A stretch of 64,000 nucleotides of DNA. It comes from Pseudomonadales bacterium (GTDB taxonomy: Bacteria; Pseudomonadota; Gammaproteobacteria; Pseudomonadales; Azotimanducaceae). The stretch covers positions 60,456 to 124,455 of the forward strand of contig JAHRVQ010000011.1 in assembly GCA_019090615.1 (NCBI GenBank), read 5' to 3'. This document shows, one piece after another, positions 56,706 through 64,000 of this stretch; position 1 is the first letter of the stretch, and the number at the start of each line of letters is the position of its first letter. The notes under the pieces are model-generated. The model saw only the letters and a program-made list of their open reading frames with translations. It ran no database searches and was not told the origin of the DNA. The translations under genes were made by a program, and so were the position numbers.

Positions 56706-57704
56706 ATGTTGAAATTATTGAGGACCCCAGCACAAAATTTTGCGGATTTGGAGGGTTACCCTTTCGAGCCGCATTATCAAAATGTAGGCGATGGCGAGGG
56801 TGGTGAAATTCGCATTCATTATGTGGACGAAGGTCAGGGGGAGCTAATTCTTTGCCTGCACGGCCAACCTACCTGGTCCTATCTGTATCGAAAATTAATC
56901 CCGATATTTGTGGCTGCGGGGTATCGTGTGATTGCACCCGATCTGGTTGGGTTTGGTAAATCTGATAAGCCAGCTCAGCGGCAGGATCATACCTATGCGA
57001 AACATATTGGCTGGATGCAACAATTCCTTTCGTCCCTGCAGCTGGAGGATATCACATTGGTTTGTCAGGACTGGGGCGGGCTTATTGGTTTGCGCCTGGT
57101 TGCAGAAAACCCAGCGCTTTTTAAACGGGTCGTCACCGCCAACACTGGTTTGCCAGATGCCAGCGGTATAGCCCCCGAAATGGCGGCCAAAATGCATAAT
57201 TTATATGACTCCATTGCGCTGCTCCCAGTTGCTGGAGTGAGCGAAAAGTTGCTGGCCAATGAAGCGGGTGCTGGGTTTATGTATTGGGTGAAACTATGTT
57301 CAGAAGCCACGGAACTTACTGTTAGTGAGTTGATCGGAATGGAAGCATTGGGGGGTGAATTAAGCCCTGAGCAGAAAAAAGCTTATGATGCGCCATTCCC
57401 GTCAGAGGACTATCAGCAAAGTGTTAGAGCGTTTCCGAGTCTTGTGCCGATATATCCAGATAGTGCCGAGGCGCAGCAAAACCAGCTTGCCTGGAAGCTA
57501 TTAGCGCAATTTGAAAAACCCTGGCTGACAGCATTTAGCGATTCTGATCCCGTCACCGCGGGTGCTGAGACACGCTTTCAGGAAACTGTGCCTGGTGCGG
57601 CGGGGATAAAACACAAAACCATCAAAGGCGCGGGTCATTTTCTGCAGGAAACAGCGGCACAAGAGTTAGCTGACCTGGTGATTGATTTTATTCGCAGTAC
57701 TTGA
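56706..57704 (+). CDS. Haloalkane-dehalogenase-like alpha/beta hydrolase
   Basis: A 332-residue alpha/beta hydrolase. HGQPTWSYLYRKLIP (52-), oxyanion and halide-type Trp; nucleophile Asp122 in LVCQDWGGLIGLR followed by the halide-binding Trp123; acid in the DSDPVT segment; catalytic His in GAGHFLQE. This fits haloalkane dehalogenases (nucleophile-elbow Asp), though epoxide hydrolases share the pattern. Activity would have to be measured. Confidence 0.78.
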   Translation: MLKLLRTPAQNFADLEGYPFEPHYQNVGDGEGGEIRIHYVDEGQGELILCLHGQPTWSYLYRKLIPIFVAAGYRVIAPDLVGFGKSDKPAQRQDHTYAKHIGWMQQFLSSLQLEDITLVCQDWGGLIGLRLVAENPALFKRVVTANTGLPDASGIAPEMAAKMHNLYDSIALLPVAGVSEKLLANEAGAGFMYWVKLCSEATELTVSELIGMEALGGELSPEQKKAYDAPFPSEDYQQSVRAFPSLVPIYPDSAEAQQNQLAWKLLAQFEKPWLTAFSDSDPVTAGAETRFQETVPGAAGIKHKTIKGAGHFLQETAAQELADLVIDFIRST

Positions 57705-57880
57705 TATTTCCTTGTTCCTGCGTTGACTGGATGGTTGGGCCAACAAGATTGCTGATGCAGGTTGCCAGAAACCGTAGTGGCTGCAAACAAGATGTGTATG
57801 ATATTGATGCACCTAAAGAAGTAACGGCATAAGAATAAAGGACGATAATGGATGTTAATGAATAATCGTGGGATATCAAT

Positions 57881-59284
57881 ATGACTAATCGTGGCCAATT
57901 TAATTCCCGCCTGGGGTTTATTCTAGCAGCAGCGGGTTCAGCCGTAGGACTGGGAAATATATGGAAATTTCCCTTTGAAGTGGGTGCTGGAGGTGGAGCG
58001 GCGTTTGTTCTAGTGTATTTGTTTTTTGCCTTTGTGTTGTGTTTCCCGGTGATGGTAGCGGAACTGGCTATAGGTCGAAAAACCCAGAGAAACCCAGTCG
58101 GTGCGATAAAGGCATTAGGTCATCAACGTTGGGTTGGGATTGGCTATTTAGGATTGGCGTCGGGTTTTCTTATTCTGTCTTTTTATACTATTGTTGCCGC
58201 CTGGGCATTTGGCTATTTTGTTGAAATTTTGTTGGGTAATTTCGAGATCGGTAACCATTTTACGGCGTTTACAACCAATTGGCTGAAGATTGGTTTGTTC
58301 TCTATCGTGTTTATGGGTGGCACGGCTTATGTGGTTTCTCAGGGTGTTGGTGGGGGTATTGAGCGCGCGGCAAAAATTTTGATGCCAATCCTGTTGTTTT
58401 TTGTACTTTTCCTGGTGCTATATGCGCTGACTTTACCCCATGCGCTGACGGGGATTGAATTTTATCTAAGGCCTGATTTCAGCAAAATTAACGGTGAAGT
58501 GATTTATAAGGCCCTCGGTCAGGCATTTTTTTCCCTTTCTCTGGGTATGGGGGCGCTTATTACCTATGGCAGTTATGTGTCGCGTGATACTGATATTGTA
58601 AGAGCGGCGGCGGTTATTACCCTGACAGATGTATCCATTGCTTTTCTTGCTGGCTTAATGATGTTTCCATTTGTCGCTTATATGACCGAAGGAGATTTAC
58701 TGCAGATGCGTGAAGTATCTGGGGGTGCTGGATTTATATTTATGACTTTGCCGGGTATTTTCCAGTCTTTCGGTGGTTTATTGGGTGTGATTATTGGCGC
58801 CACTTTCTTTTTACTGCTTACCTTTGCGGCTTTTACCTCGACTATTTCTCTTTTGGAAGTGCCAACAGCCTATATGGTGGATGAGCTAAAAATCGAGCGC
58901 AAGCGATCTACCTGGATCGTTGCCGGATTGATTTATCTGGTAGGCATACCGTCGATGTTATCAACTGGCAGTGTTGATTTTTTTACTCAATTTATTACTT
59001 TTCCTGGCACTGGCACACTTAATTTTATGGATTTTGTTGGGTTGCTTGCCAATGACACTTTTTTGCCGTTAGGTGGGTTGTTGATATCAATTTTCACCGC
59101 CTATGTCTGGCGGCGAAATAATTTTGCAGCGGAGATTGCCGTTGGTGCGGGTAAGGGCGGTTTTTTGTCAATGTATGTCGGTTTTGCAATTAGCTATGTA
59201 TGTCCTGTTATTTTAGGGGTCATTACCCTGGTAACAATATGCAACAACTTTCTTGGTGTAGATATCAGTGGTGGATTGTTTTGA
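57881..59284 (+). CDS. Neurotransmitter:sodium symporter (NSS) family transporter
   Basis: Secondary sodium-coupled amino-acid-type transporter of about 467 residues with 11-12 helices. The first helix has the family motif RLGFILAAAGSAVGLGNIWKFPFEVGAGGG-type start (AAAGSAVGLGNIWKFP), and the SLSLGMGALITYGSYV helix supplies part of the sodium site. The unwound, glycine-rich segments are intact. The substrate is unknown; next gene is a D-aminoacylase-like hydrolase, so amino acids are plausible. Confidence 0.92.
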   Translation: MTNRGQFNSRLGFILAAAGSAVGLGNIWKFPFEVGAGGGAAFVLVYLFFAFVLCFPVMVAELAIGRKTQRNPVGAIKALGHQRWVGIGYLGLASGFLILSFYTIVAAWAFGYFVEILLGNFEIGNHFTAFTTNWLKIGLFSIVFMGGTAYVVSQGVGGGIERAAKILMPILLFFVLFLVLYALTLPHALTGIEFYLRPDFSKINGEVIYKALGQAFFSLSLGMGALITYGSYVSRDTDIVRAAAVITLTDVSIAFLAGLMMFPFVAYMTEGDLLQMREVSGGAGFIFMTLPGIFQSFGGLLGVIIGATFFLLLTFAAFTSTISLLEVPTAYMVDELKIERKRSTWIVAGLIYLVGIPSMLSTGSVDFFTQFITFPGTGTLNFMDFVGLLANDTFLPLGGLLISIFTAYVWRRNNFAAEIAVGAGKGGFLSMYVGFAISYVCPVILGVITLVTICNNFLGVDISGGLF

Positions 59285-59365
59285 TATTGATTGATCTTAA
59301 ACACCAATGAAAGTCAGGCGCTTGTAATTTAAAGCGGATTGGAGTATCACTTAAGTCACTATGTT

Positions 59366-59441
59366 ACATAAAGCCAAGAATGATACATAAAGCCAAGAAT
59401 GATACATAAAGCCAAGAATGATACATAAAGCCAAGAATCAT
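59366..59441. repeat. Four-copy 19-bp tandem repeat
   Basis: Unit ACATAAAGCCAAGAATGAT in four copies (starts 59366, 59385, 59404, 59423), with one change in the last, between the transporter and the amidohydrolase. No palindrome. Confidence 0.9.
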
Positions 59442-59536
59442 ACAAAAGGCATAGGAAAAATCTAGATATAAAAGTTCTGTTGGAATAATCCAATTGATAT
59501 CTTATGAGGCCATGGTGGTGGCTTCGGGAGGGAAAA

Positions 59537-61261
59537 ATGGAATACGATATTTTAATCAAGAATGGTATTGTTATTGATGGTACGGGCGCAGACCGACAGC
59601 AGGCGAATGTTGGCATATTGGATGGCAAAATTGCCTCCATGCACGCTGACGATAATGCTAAGGCCAAAGAAGTTATTGATGCAGCTGGGCAGATTGTATC
59701 GCCGGGATTTATTGACGGGCATACCCATATGGATGCTCAGATATCCTGGGACCCTTTAGGTACCTGTTCAGTTTGGCATGGGATTACCACCGTAGTTATG
59801 GGTAATTGCGGATTTAGTCTGGCGCCTTGCGCACCAGAAGATAAAGAAATGGTGATGCGGAATCTTGAACGCGCTGAAGATATCTCTCCAGAAGCAATGA
59901 ATGCCGGTATCGACTGGACCTGGACAACGTTTCCAGAATATCTTGAAAGTGTTGAAAGCTTACCGAAAGGGATTAATTACAGCGCATATATTGGACATTC
60001 GGCGTTGCGAACCTACGCCATGGGAGAGCGAGCTTTTAGTGAGGCACCCTCGGTAGAAGAAATGGGCGCCATGAAGCAGGAGTTAGCTGATTCTATTCGC
60101 GCCGGTGCGATGGGCTTCTCGACCTCCAGAACCCGTAATCATCAACAGCCCGATGGCAGTCCTGTAGCCAGCCGAGTTGCAACCTGGGATGAAGTGAAAG
60201 AGCTTGTGGGTGTGATGGGTGATCTGGGCGCTGGGATCTTTGAAATTGCAGCTGAAGATGTTGGCCGTAATCCTGACGCCCAGAAAGAGTACCAGGGACG
60301 GTTAAAAGATCTTGCCCTGGAAACCGGCGTGCCAATGACCTGGGGCATGTTTAGTAGTATCAGGGCGCCAGAAATTTGGCCGCCGTATTTTGAGTTGCTC
60401 AATGAAGTAGCTGAGGCAGGCGGTAAAATGTTCGCCCAGGTTCATAGTCGGCCGATAAACGTTTTAATGTCATTTGAAACCCGCATGCCTTTTGATAATT
60501 TTCCTGTATGGAAAGAAATGCGCACCAAACCGCTGGCGGAGCAGGCGCAATTGATGCGCGATCCGGTATTCCGCGCTAAATTAGTAGAAGCGGCTAATGG
60601 CGATGACCCGAATAAAGCTAAAGCTGTCGGAGCAGAGTTACGGCGGCCAAATTATAAATGGTTAATGGTGATGGATACGGTCCAGGGGCCGAATAAGTCG
60701 GTTGCGGAATGGGCTGAAGAACGGGGCCTTGATCCGGTTGATTTGATGATCGAATTAGCCCTGGAGCATGACCTGAAATTATTTTTCCGCCAGCCTGGGT
60801 TTAATGAAAATCAGGAACATGTACTAGAAATGATGAAACATGAACATTCGGTTGTTACCTTTTCCGATTCGGGGGCGCATGTTTCGCAGATAATGGATTC
60901 GTCGTTACAAACCCATGTGCTTGCCCATTGGGTGCGTGAAGAAGGCGCGATTAAACTGGAGGAAGCTGTGCAGATGTTAACCCAACAGCCCGCCGCTGCC
61001 TGGGGGTTTGAAGATCGTGGTTTGCTTAAAGAGGGTCTTGCAGCAGATATTATTATTTTTGATGCCGATAAGGTGACACCGCTAATGCCGGTTGCTAAAA
61101 ATGATTTACCTGCCGGTGCACAGCGATTGGTTCAAAAAGCTGAAGGTATCAGTTTTAGTATTGTAAACGGTGAAATATTGATGAGGGATGGAGAGCATAC
61201 CGGCAGTTATCCGGGTAAATTATTACGCGGCCCGCTGGCAGAAGCGGCTATTTTGACCTGA
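59537..61261 (+). CDS. N-acyl-D-amino-acid deacylase-like amidohydrolase
   Basis: A 574-residue metal-dependent hydrolase of amidohydrolase family 3. Start at 59537 after GGGAGGG. Metal site IVSPGFIDGHTHMDAQ, then WHGITTVVMGNCGFSLAPC, a HSRP motif (AQVHSRP) and late VVTFSDSGAHV, with the final strand RGLLKEGLAADIIIFD. Resembles D-aminoacylases and related dihydroorotase-like enzymes; the true substrate is unknown. A terminator follows. Confidence 0.85.
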   Translation: MEYDILIKNGIVIDGTGADRQQANVGILDGKIASMHADDNAKAKEVIDAAGQIVSPGFIDGHTHMDAQISWDPLGTCSVWHGITTVVMGNCGFSLAPCAPEDKEMVMRNLERAEDISPEAMNAGIDWTWTTFPEYLESVESLPKGINYSAYIGHSALRTYAMGERAFSEAPSVEEMGAMKQELADSIRAGAMGFSTSRTRNHQQPDGSPVASRVATWDEVKELVGVMGDLGAGIFEIAAEDVGRNPDAQKEYQGRLKDLALETGVPMTWGMFSSIRAPEIWPPYFELLNEVAEAGGKMFAQVHSRPINVLMSFETRMPFDNFPVWKEMRTKPLAEQAQLMRDPVFRAKLVEAANGDDPNKAKAVGAELRRPNYKWLMVMDTVQGPNKSVAEWAEERGLDPVDLMIELALEHDLKLFFRQPGFNENQEHVLEMMKHEHSVVTFSDSGAHVSQIMDSSLQTHVLAHWVREEGAIKLEEAVQMLTQQPAAAWGFEDRGLLKEGLAADIIIFDADKVTPLMPVAKNDLPAGAQRLVQKAEGISFSIVNGEILMRDGEHTGSYPGKLLRGPLAEAAILT

Positions 61262-61301
61262 AAGTAGCTGCTATTGATGTCTATCAGGCAGGATGTTTAG
61301 T

Positions 61302-61330
61302 AAAAAACCCACTGTAAAGTGGGTTTTTTT
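61302..61330 (+). terminator. Rho-independent terminator after the amidohydrolase
   Basis: AAAAAACCCACT (61302-61313) and AGTGGGTTTTTTT (61318-61330) form a stem with a 4-base loop and T-run. The flanking A and T runs would allow function in both directions. Confidence 0.85.
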
Positions 61331-61482
61331 ATTCGCTAACATTTTGTTAGCTGACGTCAGTGAGCTTGAGATAGACATACTAGCAGGTGGTTCTTGAGAT
61401 GGATCACCAGCACTAATGACTAAAATTATTTTTTGTACTTTTGTGCAACTGCACACTAAATCAGGTAAACGTAATACTATTT

Positions 61483-63303
61483 ATGACGATTGAATCGATC
61501 TTGTTAACTGTAGGGCTGCCCCTGTTGAGCATGCTGACGGGGATCTTATTGGCGCTGCTAGTGAGTCGACGCCGTGAACAGAATATTTGCCAGCAGCGCG
61601 CAGCAGCGCAGCTCCAGTACCAACAAACTGCTGAGCGTCTTACGACGCTAACAATCAGCCATACGGAGTTGGCGGAACAATTGCGTAGCATAGAGCTCGC
61701 CCAGGAATCGCTCAAAACCAGGTATCAGTCAGAACTTGAGCGTAAAGTTGAGTTGCTGGAAGCCGTTGCAGAATCTTCTGCTCACGCAGAGCGTCTGCAA
61801 CAGGATAAACATCAGGCAGAAAAAATAAGCGAAGCTGGCAGGGCTGAGCTGCATCAAGCAAGGCAGCGTGTTGCGGATTTGCGGCTAGATTTAACCGCCG
61901 CAGTGGACGAATTAAAAGCTGAACGGCAGGTTAGTCTTCAATTAAAAAACGACATGGCAGCGAAAAGAGAAGAGTCCACGGCGCACAGGGTGATGGCGAG
62001 CGAAACCCAGCAAAAATTAGTAGAGACTAAAGCACTGTATCAAAGTCAGATTGAGCAGTTAGGTCTTTTACGGGAGAAATATGACCAGGTTGTCGGCGAA
62101 TATACTGAACAAAAAATAACCCTGGAAGAACGAGAAGCAAGTTTCAGCAACCAGTTGGCAAACTTTGAAGAACAGAAAAATACCTTGCAAAAGGTGTTTG
62201 AAAATTCTGCTAACAAAATTTTCGAAGCAAAAAATAAAACCTTTTCAGAAACCAGTAAAACTAATATTGATAGCTTGCTTAAGCCGTTCAGGGAACAAAT
62301 TGAAGGTTTCCAGAAGCGTGTTAATGATATTCATGATGAATCGATTAAGGGCAGTACCGGTCTGACCCTGGAGATACAAAAGCTATTGGCTGTTGGGCTG
62401 AAAATGAGTAGCGAAGCGAATAACCTGACTTCAGCATTAAAAGGAGACTCTCAGCAACGTGGTGCCTGGGGAGAAGCGCAGCTAGAACGGACGCTAGAAA
62501 TGAGTGGTTTAGTTGCAGATGCGCACTATGAGAAACAATCGTCCTTTAAGGATAAAGACGGCAAAAACAAGTTTACCGACTATTTGATTAAGTTACCGGA
62601 TAATAAACATATTATCATTGATAGCAAAGTCTCGTTGGTGGCCTATGACCGGGCGATTTCAGCATCCACAGCAGAAGCTGAAGCACTTGCGCTGGATGAA
62701 CATGCAAAAGCAGTCAGAGCCAACATTGATGATTTGGCTGCTAAGGATTATACCAATCTTATAGGCGTGAGAAGCCCCAGTTTTGTGCTAATGTTTATAC
62801 CCATTGAACCCGCCTACATTGAGGCGCTAAAAAACCAGAAAGACTTGTTTGGCTACGGTTATGACAGGGATATTGTGCTTGTATCTCATACGACCTTAAT
62901 TCCTATACTACGCACTGTAGCCAACTTGTGGATGATGGAGCGGAGTAATACCGAGGCGCAGGAAATCAGTGAAAAAGCGGGTGATATATATAATCAGGTA
63001 TGTGTGGTTGCGGAACGTATGCAAAAGTTGGGTAACTCGCTGGGAACAGTCAGTAAGCACTACAACAGCACGGTTACGTCATTGGTTGGGCAGCAGGGTT
63101 TGCATGGTAAGGTGGAGCGTTTTAAGCAGATTTCAAGCAAAGTGAGTAAATCTATGCCAGCATTGGAACCTTCTCACGTTGATTTTGAAACTGAACGACT
63201 GGTATTGTTGGCAGAACCTTTGGTAGCACCGACAACAAAAGCGACATTAGATCATGGCGAGCTTATGGTCACTTTAGAACCTCAGGCGGATGCTGAGGAA
63301 TAG
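61483..63303 (+). CDS. rmuC: DNA recombination protein RmuC
   Basis: RmuC-family protein thought to limit recombination at inverted repeats. 606 residues from ATG 61483 (MTIESILLTVGLPLLSML); the frame opens at TTG 61441 without support. One N-terminal membrane helix, long coiled coils (about 40-240), then the nuclease-like core with QQRGAWGEAQLERTLEMSGL, HIIIDSKVSLVAYDRAI, SPSFVLMFIPIEPAYIEAL and VSHTTLIPILRTVANLW. Last complete gene before the tRNA scar. Confidence 0.95.
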   Translation: MTIESILLTVGLPLLSMLTGILLALLVSRRREQNICQQRAAAQLQYQQTAERLTTLTISHTELAEQLRSIELAQESLKTRYQSELERKVELLEAVAESSAHAERLQQDKHQAEKISEAGRAELHQARQRVADLRLDLTAAVDELKAERQVSLQLKNDMAAKREESTAHRVMASETQQKLVETKALYQSQIEQLGLLREKYDQVVGEYTEQKITLEEREASFSNQLANFEEQKNTLQKVFENSANKIFEAKNKTFSETSKTNIDSLLKPFREQIEGFQKRVNDIHDESIKGSTGLTLEIQKLLAVGLKMSSEANNLTSALKGDSQQRGAWGEAQLERTLEMSGLVADAHYEKQSSFKDKDGKNKFTDYLIKLPDNKHIIIDSKVSLVAYDRAISASTAEAEALALDEHAKAVRANIDDLAAKDYTNLIGVRSPSFVLMFIPIEPAYIEALKNQKDLFGYGYDRDIVLVSHTTLIPILRTVANLWMMERSNTEAQEISEKAGDIYNQVCVVAERMQKLGNSLGTVSKHYNSTVTSLVGQQGLHGKVERFKQISSKVSKSMPALEPSHVDFETERLVLLAEPLVAPTTKATLDHGELMVTLEPQADAEE

Positions 63304-63525
63304 TTTTTATATTCAGTGCTGATTAGGTGGCTGGTTGGTCTTTCTGGTTTGTCATTATATGTCTGACAAATCTGATAATACCTTTTGCTCGTAATGCCTG
63401 TTTTCAGGATAATCGCGACATTGGACTTGTCTGACACTGTACTTGTCCGGCACTACATTATTAGTTTATACCAGCTATTAACTGCGACCAATTAACGATT
63501 ACCAAAGTAGCAGGATATCGAAAAA

Positions 63526-63550
63526 TGGTGCCGAGGAGAGGACTTGAACC
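63526..63550 (-). other. tRNA-Leu 3'-end fragment (probable att site of an integrated element)
   Basis: On the - strand the sequence GGTTCAAGTCCTCTCCTCGG followed by CACCA is the T-loop, T-stem 3' strand, acceptor strand and CCA end of a leucine tRNA. The 5' part of the tRNA is absent: bases before GGTTCAA do not pair with the T stem. Such 25-bp 3' ends are left at the chromosomal edge when an element integrates in a tRNA gene. The 131 bases up to the Fic gene show no integrase. Confidence 0.75.
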
Positions 63551-63681
63551 CACATTGCAAAAATCTTTCAGAATGCCTGTAACTTGCTGATAACCTTAAA
63601 GTTAAAAATCTATCTAGCATTCAGGGTAGAACCCAAGTGTACCACCCAAATGTTGCCTTTTCGAGCCATTGTTAAGGTGCA

Positions 63682-63962
63682 TTAAGCTAAAGAATACCAC
63701 GTTCCACGTCCCGCTCCATGCCTTTCAACTAACCCGTTGTTGTGCAGGGTCCTCATATGGTCTTTGATGGTGTTACGGCTGGCTTGTGTCGCTTTAACAG
63801 CATCATTAACCGTTACTCTGCCATGCTCGCGGGCGATCTCAAGAATCTCTACGGAAAGGGTGGGCAGTGCGCCAATAATAATGCGCTCACGCTTAATCTT
63901 GGCCTCTAGCTTTTCCTTTTGCTTACTCAGGGCTTTAAGGAAATAGATCACCCACGGTTGCC
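63682..63962 (-). CDS. C-terminal part of a Fic-family protein (truncated by sequence end)
   Basis: The frame stays open up to the adapter junction at 63962, beginning QPWVIYFLKALSKQKEKLE, which is the end of the Fic-domain helical region, and then a winged-helix domain (LPTLSVEILEIAREHGRVTV, ASRNTIKDHMRTL, GAGRGTWYSLA). The Fic catalytic motif itself lies beyond the sequence. A GTG at 63951 would start an 89-residue protein, but the missing upstream part makes truncation the better reading. Fic proteins AMPylate or otherwise modify targets. Confidence 0.7.
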
Positions 63963-64000
63963 CTGTCTCTTATACACATCTGACGCTGCCGACGAAGCTA
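63963..64000. other. Nextera library adapter sequence (artefact)
   Basis: CTGTCTCTTATACACATCT (63963-63981) is the Nextera transposase mosaic end, followed by GACGCTGCCGACGA (63982-63995), the remaining adapter. The last five bases are likely index sequence. Not genomic. Confidence 0.98.

Noticed and set aside
63737..63946. 69-codon ORF on the + strand
   Set aside because: Antisense to the Fic fragment; hydrophobic residues arise from the complementary helix codons.

Overview
This window reads as chromosomal DNA of a free-living, probably aquatic gammaproteobacterium of the Pseudomonas/Cellvibrio type. The evidence is gene order: ftsE-ftsX-rpoH, proC-yggS next to pilT-pilU, ruvX-yqgE-tonB-gshB next to pilG-pilH-pilI-pilJ-chpA, nrdR-ribD-ribH-nusB-thiL-pgpA, and ssrS-ygfA. 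The species cannot be named from the sequence alone. Genes are densely packed on both strands and nearly all are housekeeping or core motility genes. The right-hand end is different: it holds a tRNA-Leu 3'-end scar, the start of a probable integrated element, a fragment of a Fic-family gene, and then Nextera library adapter sequence from 63963 onward, so the biological sequence ends at 63962.

Layout. 51-2776: division ABC complex FtsEX and heat-shock sigma factor RpoH, separated by a tandem-repeat block. 2801-8729: DUF423 protein and TrmB on the + strand, then HemW, RdgB, a DUF4426 protein, YggT, ProC and YggS on the - strand. 8868-11139: twitching ATPases PilT and PilU. 11264-14085 (- strand): RuvX, YqgE, a TonB-like protein and GshB. 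14247-25330: Pil-Chp chemosensory cluster pilG, pilH, pilI, pilJ, chpA (2316 codons) and chpC, without pilK or chpB. 25366-28174 (- strand): RsmE, MetF, MetK. 28383-33404: Tkt, Pgk, Fba, and RpiA opposite. 33523-37200: IlvA, Def, a 30-residue membrane peptide, YgfA, 6S RNA and a decayed GST-like gene. 37411-43013: NrdR, RibD, RibH, NusB, ThiL, PgpA, a retropepsin-like protease and RibA. 42996-46160 (- strand): Dxs, IspA, XseB, the start of isoprenoid synthesis. 46474-48854: flagellar stator PomA/PomB with a PilZ protein. 49054-55310: cytochrome c', cytochrome b561, a receiver-only response regulator, an M48 lipoprotein protease, a truncated flavin monooxygenase, a Nudix hydrolase and a degenerate GGDEF protein. 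55415-63303: HemH, a haloalkane-dehalogenase-like hydrolase, an NSS-family transporter, a D-aminoacylase-like amidohydrolase and RmuC.

Functional themes. Surface motility dominates: PilT/PilU retract pili, the Pil-Chp system controls this, and PomAB-PilZ couples flagellar force to second messengers. A CRP/Vfr-like box lies upstream of pilG. No clearly new enzymatic system or defence locus was found. The most unusual signal is repetitive: many spacers, and two coding regions, carry short tandem duplications of 15-24 bp whose units differ from place to place, plus one related palindromic unit family in three arrays between 53.5 and 56.7 kb. The largest coding example is an eleven-copy octapeptide linker in ChpA.
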